Below, piece after piece: positions 60,801 to 64,000 of a stretch of DNA of 64,000 nt (the stretch's first letter is position 1; each line of letters begins with the position of its first letter). The stretch lies in NCBI RefSeq assembly GCF_910592395.1, contig NC_088312.1:4898001-4962000 (forward strand). The letters are read 5' to 3'. Origin of the DNA: Lineus longissimus (lineage: Eukaryota; Nemertea; Pilidiophora; Heteronemertea; Lineidae). Under the pieces are notes generated by a model that was not told the origin of the DNA, ran no database searches, and saw nothing but the letters and a program-made list of their open reading frames with translations. A program made the translations under genes and the position numbers.

Positions 60801-61586
60801 ATATTGCCTCCTTGGCATCACCAGCGGCATCCGACACCTTTTCTTTGACATCATCAAATCCGTCCCTAACACTTTCTGCTGCGTCTGATAATGCTTCCTT
60901 TGCGTCATCAACTTTGTCAGATATTGCCTCCTTGGCATCACCAGCGGCATCTGAAACATTCTCTTTGGCGCTTTCATAGCTCTCCTTGATATTCTCGGCA
61001 GCGTCTGATACGGCTTCTTTCATGTCATCGACGCGGTCACCAATCCAATCAGTGAAGTTATCGAAGGTGGATTCTGCTTCGGCCTCTTTTGGGGTTTCCT
61101 GTACAGTTGAGGCCATCTCTTCAATAGGTTTTTCAGGGCTTTCAGTCCTCAAACTTAAACATAAGATGAAAAAATTTTTTAATTTCCGTCCATACAAAGA
61201 GACATGCGAGCGCTAATGTTGCAAATGGACCTTCATAGTTGGGGATACAGCATTTCTGGAGATACATGTCAGCAATAGGTTTGAGGTTCATCTCGAAAAT
61301 AAACTGAGGTGTCATAGCTAGATCTACCAGAGGCCTTCTAAGGGTTAATACCATGCCTTGATAGGATATTAAATAGAAAATGTTGTTGTTCTTACTCAAT
61401 GATGGGGTCAGTACCCAGTCCTAAGTAGTCAATGTTATCATCACTTTGCAAAACTGTTTGGTCATTCTCAGTGGCCATCTTATCCTGAATTGTGAATCTC
61501 CCAAACTCAGGGTTCACTTCAAAATGACCAGGTTTACTCCCATGGGGTTGCAGATCAGCAACTGGGCTGGGTTTGTTATCAGACAT
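55732..61586 (-). CDS. LEA-like repeats + catalase-related AOS-like domain + PLAT + lipoxygenase fusion; predicted pseudoenzyme (9 exons)
   Basis: Coding exons from the start: 61586-61396, 61147-60529, 60208-59766, 59502-59323, 58991-58528, 58288-58013, 57852-57371, 57172-56162, 55908-55732. Phases agree throughout; 3,843 nt, 1,280 residues. The ATG (MSDNKPSP) is the first in its exon. After a 270-residue N-terminal extension, the order is catalase-like (about 280-600), PLAT (605-725), lipoxygenase (730-1280), as in octocoral allene oxide synthase-lipoxygenase. Clear family marks include NLVSALRRCPESYGKLTYY, NYLRKKF, DNFPVTDELVAKSL and AIENFQRRMLDLED. In corals the two halves turn arachidonate into 8R-HPETE and then an allene oxide. 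Here the metal-ligand positions are changed in both halves (see the domain entries), so enzymatic activity is unlikely. The last intron uses a GC donor. The open frame and regular splicing argue against a pseudogene. Confidence 0.85.
58013..58700 (-). other. PLAT (lipoxygenase/polycystin beta-barrel) domain
   Basis: From YVIVVKMADVDGAGSDADVF at the end of exon 5 through exon 6 (FTNEFERGTLDTYHFSAENV, IQINLKRKWYN). The Gly-(Ser/Thr)-Asp-Ala start and the Leu-x-x-x-x-x-Phe-x-x-Gly-x-x-Asp pattern are typical. PLAT domains mediate Ca-dependent membrane contact in lipoxygenases. Asp and Glu residues are frequent in the loops, but I cannot tell whether Ca binding is kept. Confidence 0.75.
58528..60208 (-). 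other. Catalase-related (allene-oxide-synthase-like) domain exons with altered haem-site residues
   Basis: Exons 3-5 follow the coral AOS order closely: TGGFGFAEILDCPDLP, NNFFRKGRMFR, ADIRMAFLKLQDPDD, LDLVMQTGNQNMFYN, NLVSALRRCPESYGKL, NYLRKKF. The distal His position four residues before TGG is Asp313 (a His sits two residues later). The distal Asn of 'VMNTG' is Gln383. Where the proximal Arg-x-x-x-Tyr haem ligand should be, the sequence reads SYPSALSQFCEASNKY (about 580-595), with no Arg-x3-Tyr. Haem binding therefore looks unlikely. Alignment by eye. Confidence 0.65.
60600..61060 (-). repeat. LEA/apolipoprotein-like 11-mer helical repeats, including a 120-bp direct duplication
   Basis: Residues about 96-207 consist of 11-residue amphipathic units such as DAAGDAKEAIS and DKVDDAKEALS. 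A 40-residue (11+11+11+7) block is duplicated almost exactly: DNA 60718-60837 and 60838-60957 match at 120-base spacing, with a partial copy beyond. Such 11-mers occur in group 3 LEA proteins, apolipoproteins and synucleins and usually form helices on lipid surfaces. I know of no lipoxygenase with this extension. Confidence 0.8.
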
Positions 61587-61760
61587 AAGATCAAAGTAAC
61601 AAGCCTCTGGTTGATGGAGACTCAAAGTCAAGCTGAACACTAATAGTGTCCGAGAAAACTTTGGGCCAAGAGAAACAAGGACAAAGATGATGGGAAATCA
61701 CTTACATTTAGCCCCAGCTGCAGAAGGACGCTCTTCCTCTGTTCTTGGTTAGACTACTAG
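61587..61760 (-). other. 5' UTR of the lipoxygenase-fusion gene, with a candidate leader-exon donor
   Basis: A minus-strand donor GGGGCTAAAT|GTAAGTG (exon edge 61706) and a plausible acceptor (CACTATTAG, exon edge 61639) suggest a short intron in the leader. The frame upstream of the chosen ATG has only a GTG, which supports MSDNKPSP as the start. Confidence 0.4.
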
Positions 61761-64000
61761 CTTCAACTAGGTGAAGCTCTGTGGTCAAGTAGATGCAGAT
61801 TGCATAACATACAATGCCAACCGAACACATCTCCATAATGCTGGTCAGCCAGCCTAGGGGCCTGTAGGCTTGCACAAACTGGACAGAGAATATTCCATAT
61901 GATAATGATTGAATTATGCACCAGGTGATTTGACAGAATCAGTCATTTTTTATCCACTGGTCTGGTATATACAAGATAATTAAACAATCAAGCTGTTTCA
62001 ACGTGGTCATTTAAAAGACCTGTGGGTCAAAACGTCCATGAGGTATGCATAGACACAAAAGTGTTCACTTTTAAGATTGTATGTGGTCAGCTACAGGCTG
62101 GACAGAGCCAATTTCGGCTTCATACATTGCATTTCTTTTTGCCCAGCAAAAAGGGATATGAATAGGATATTTCTGTCCCAAGGGAAATGAACACAGCGAA
62201 ATGAAACAAGAAAGAAATAACAACAACGTATCTTGGCAATATCATTTAGTTTAATTGTAAATTGAAACTAATTGAGCTTTTTCATTCTCAATTCATTCAT
62301 CAGATTCAGATTCAGATTCAAACAAAAACACGACCATCATTGGCTGTTGGACCAAGTAATTATTTAAGAGTGAACTTGTAAGTAAGAATCCCATCGCAAG
62401 AACGAAGGAAATGTAACATCAGCTGCTGCCAGCATTACTGAGATCTTGATAGCGAAGCTTTTTATTAAAGACTATAAACTTCGTCAATTGAATGGTCATT
62501 TCCTACCTTTCACAAAAATTGAAAGAGGTTGGTGAGTTTAAAACTGGTCAGCAGATAAACCAAGAAAATCTAAATCTATTAACCCTTTTATAAATACAAA
62601 CTATGGTAAAATTATAGATTCACTAAATCTAAATAAGATATTAAAGAAGGACTGTACATAGAGGTAGGGTGAATGGCATGGGAATGTGAAGAGAATAGTA
62701 ACAATCCTATATATAGATGGCACTCTGAGCAGTTTAAGTGATATTCACACCCATTAAGATACTGATACTATCGCTTTGAGTTGAGATTGTTAATGAAAAG
62801 ATGAAATGACCTCGCTCTGAAATCTTGAGCTTTAGAAATGGTATGACCAATTAGTTAACAAAATGATTCTGACATGGTAAAAAAGAAAAAGAAACTTTAA
62901 GCCAATACTAGTATCAAGTGTTATCGGTTCAGTAACAGAAAATGAAGTAAGCCATTCTGAAATGAAGACACTGCCTGACAGCATCAATTCACATTTCAAG
63001 CATTGCTAGAAATTACCACACAGATTAAAACCACAGGTTATTGTACAATAATTATCACAGTTACAGTACAAGTACATGTACATGTACATATAAATTCACT
63101 CTCGAAAACTTGTAATTGAAAATCAAGGAGAAACTACTTGAGAATGTCACACTGCATTACTTGATTATTAAAGGGGGAGTATTGGCAGGAGCTAAGGGGC
63201 TCCCTACGACTATCATGCACTGTAAGTGAACTTGGTCTGACTTAGCCATCAGAATATTCCCGATACGAGTGTGACTAATGCCAATATATTGAGGAAAAGT
63301 AAGAAGTCCTATCAGCAGCTTTATGTAACCTAACTCTGGCCAACCTGGCTCCTGCCTATACCCTCTCCTTTTATAATCATAAGTGGTTTGTTAAGTTGTC
63401 AATTCCCACAAGACCAAATGTAGGATAGCTCTATGCAAAATATTCAATGTGTACATGAAATCAAGAAGCTATCCTGAGTTTGGCAAATTATTCAAATATG
63501 CATCTGGGGCACAATCCATCATTGTTTTTAATTCCATTATCCCTTTAAAATTATGGACATGCCATTTGTTCACAATGTTAAAGGGACAATGAACTGTTCT
63601 TTTTGTTATCTCTTTCACTGACCCCTTAAATGGGCTGACAACATAACAAAACCAAAACATGACCAACTGTTAATGAAAGCAGAACATTTTCGCTGGCGTT
63701 TCATTTCCGTGGATTTTGCGAATAACAACAGTTTTCTATACAAAAGTTGTCAACACCCGGTAAAACCATTCTTAGTGAAGCTGCACCCTAATAGTGCAAC
63801 ATATGGAGCGTGCACACTAGGGTATAATCTTAAGATTGGCAAAAAATTCAAATATGCATTTGGGGCTCGTTCCATCAGCTGCAACTGGTTAATGCAGGCA
63901 GACTCATTTGCACTTTTGCCTAAACAAATACTGGCAAGAATAAAAAAAGACGAGTCTTTTTTTAGTACTTGGTTATACATGTAGTCTACATGACGTACTC
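61761..64000. other. Upstream/intergenic DNA with short dispersed duplications
   Basis: No exon recognised. A block of about 35-40 bases is present as two diverged direct copies, centred near 63,500 and 63,855 ('ttcaaatatgcatctggggc' and 'ttcaaatatgcatttggggc'). A short tacatg run lies near 63,070-63,090. The promoter of the lipoxygenase-fusion gene should lie at the left end; no clear core element is visible. Confidence 0.45.

Noticed and set aside
61587-61640. Starting the lipoxygenase-fusion protein 18 codons upstream (VFSLTLSLHQPEACYF...)
   Set aside because: That codon is GTG, not ATG, and the stretch overlaps a likely acceptor region; the first real ATG is MSDNKPSP.

Overview
This 64 kb window is nuclear DNA of an animal, most likely a marine invertebrate. 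It shows consensus GT-AG introns, metazoan gene families (an OCRL/INPP5B phosphatase, a FAM162 protein, a catalase-like/PLAT/lipoxygenase fusion), AT-rich spacers with many tacatgta-type words, minisatellites and small DNA transposons. The phylum cannot be fixed from sequence alone.

Layout. (1) 952-20205, minus strand: one uninterrupted 6,417-residue reading frame encoding a huge acidic, low-complexity protein. It is built from at least five in-frame tandem arrays (units of 37, 38, 11/44, 10 and 28 residues), a short unique core near the middle and a basic C-terminus. I do not recognise it. (2) 23016-27982, plus strand: a complete three-exon FAM162/UPF0389-type mitochondrial membrane protein, divergent from the giant gene. 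(3) 27983-41506: a gene-poor 13.5 kb spacer with a retrotransposon remnant, a 67-68 bp minisatellite with higher-order structure and a foldback element whose arms are tandem repeats of a palindrome. (4) 41507-53593, minus strand: a complete 22-exon, 963-residue OCRL/INPP5B inositol polyphosphate 5-phosphatase (PH, 5-phosphatase, ASH, RhoGAP-like). Its introns hold a Tc1/mariner-type MITE and a minisatellite. (5) 55732-61586, minus strand: a complete nine-exon, 1,280-residue protein. It joins a LEA/apolipoprotein-like helical repeat region to a catalase-related allene-oxide-synthase-like domain, a PLAT domain and a lipoxygenase domain, the coral AOS-LOX architecture. (6) 61.7-64 kb: upstream or intergenic DNA with short repeats.

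The most interesting object is (5). By my alignment from memory, both catalytic centres of the fusion are dismantled. In the lipoxygenase half, four of five iron ligands are replaced (the paired histidines become Gln and Met, the third His becomes Tyr, the C-terminal Ile becomes Met). In the haem half, the distal His and Asn and the proximal Tyr/Arg motif are missing. The splice phases are clean and the frame is intact over about 1,280 codons, which suggests a maintained double pseudoenzyme carrying a new membrane-binding-like N-terminus. The genes here have no evident joint pathway. OCRL and the PLAT-LOX protein both belong to membrane-lipid families, but I would not read adjacency as function in an animal genome.
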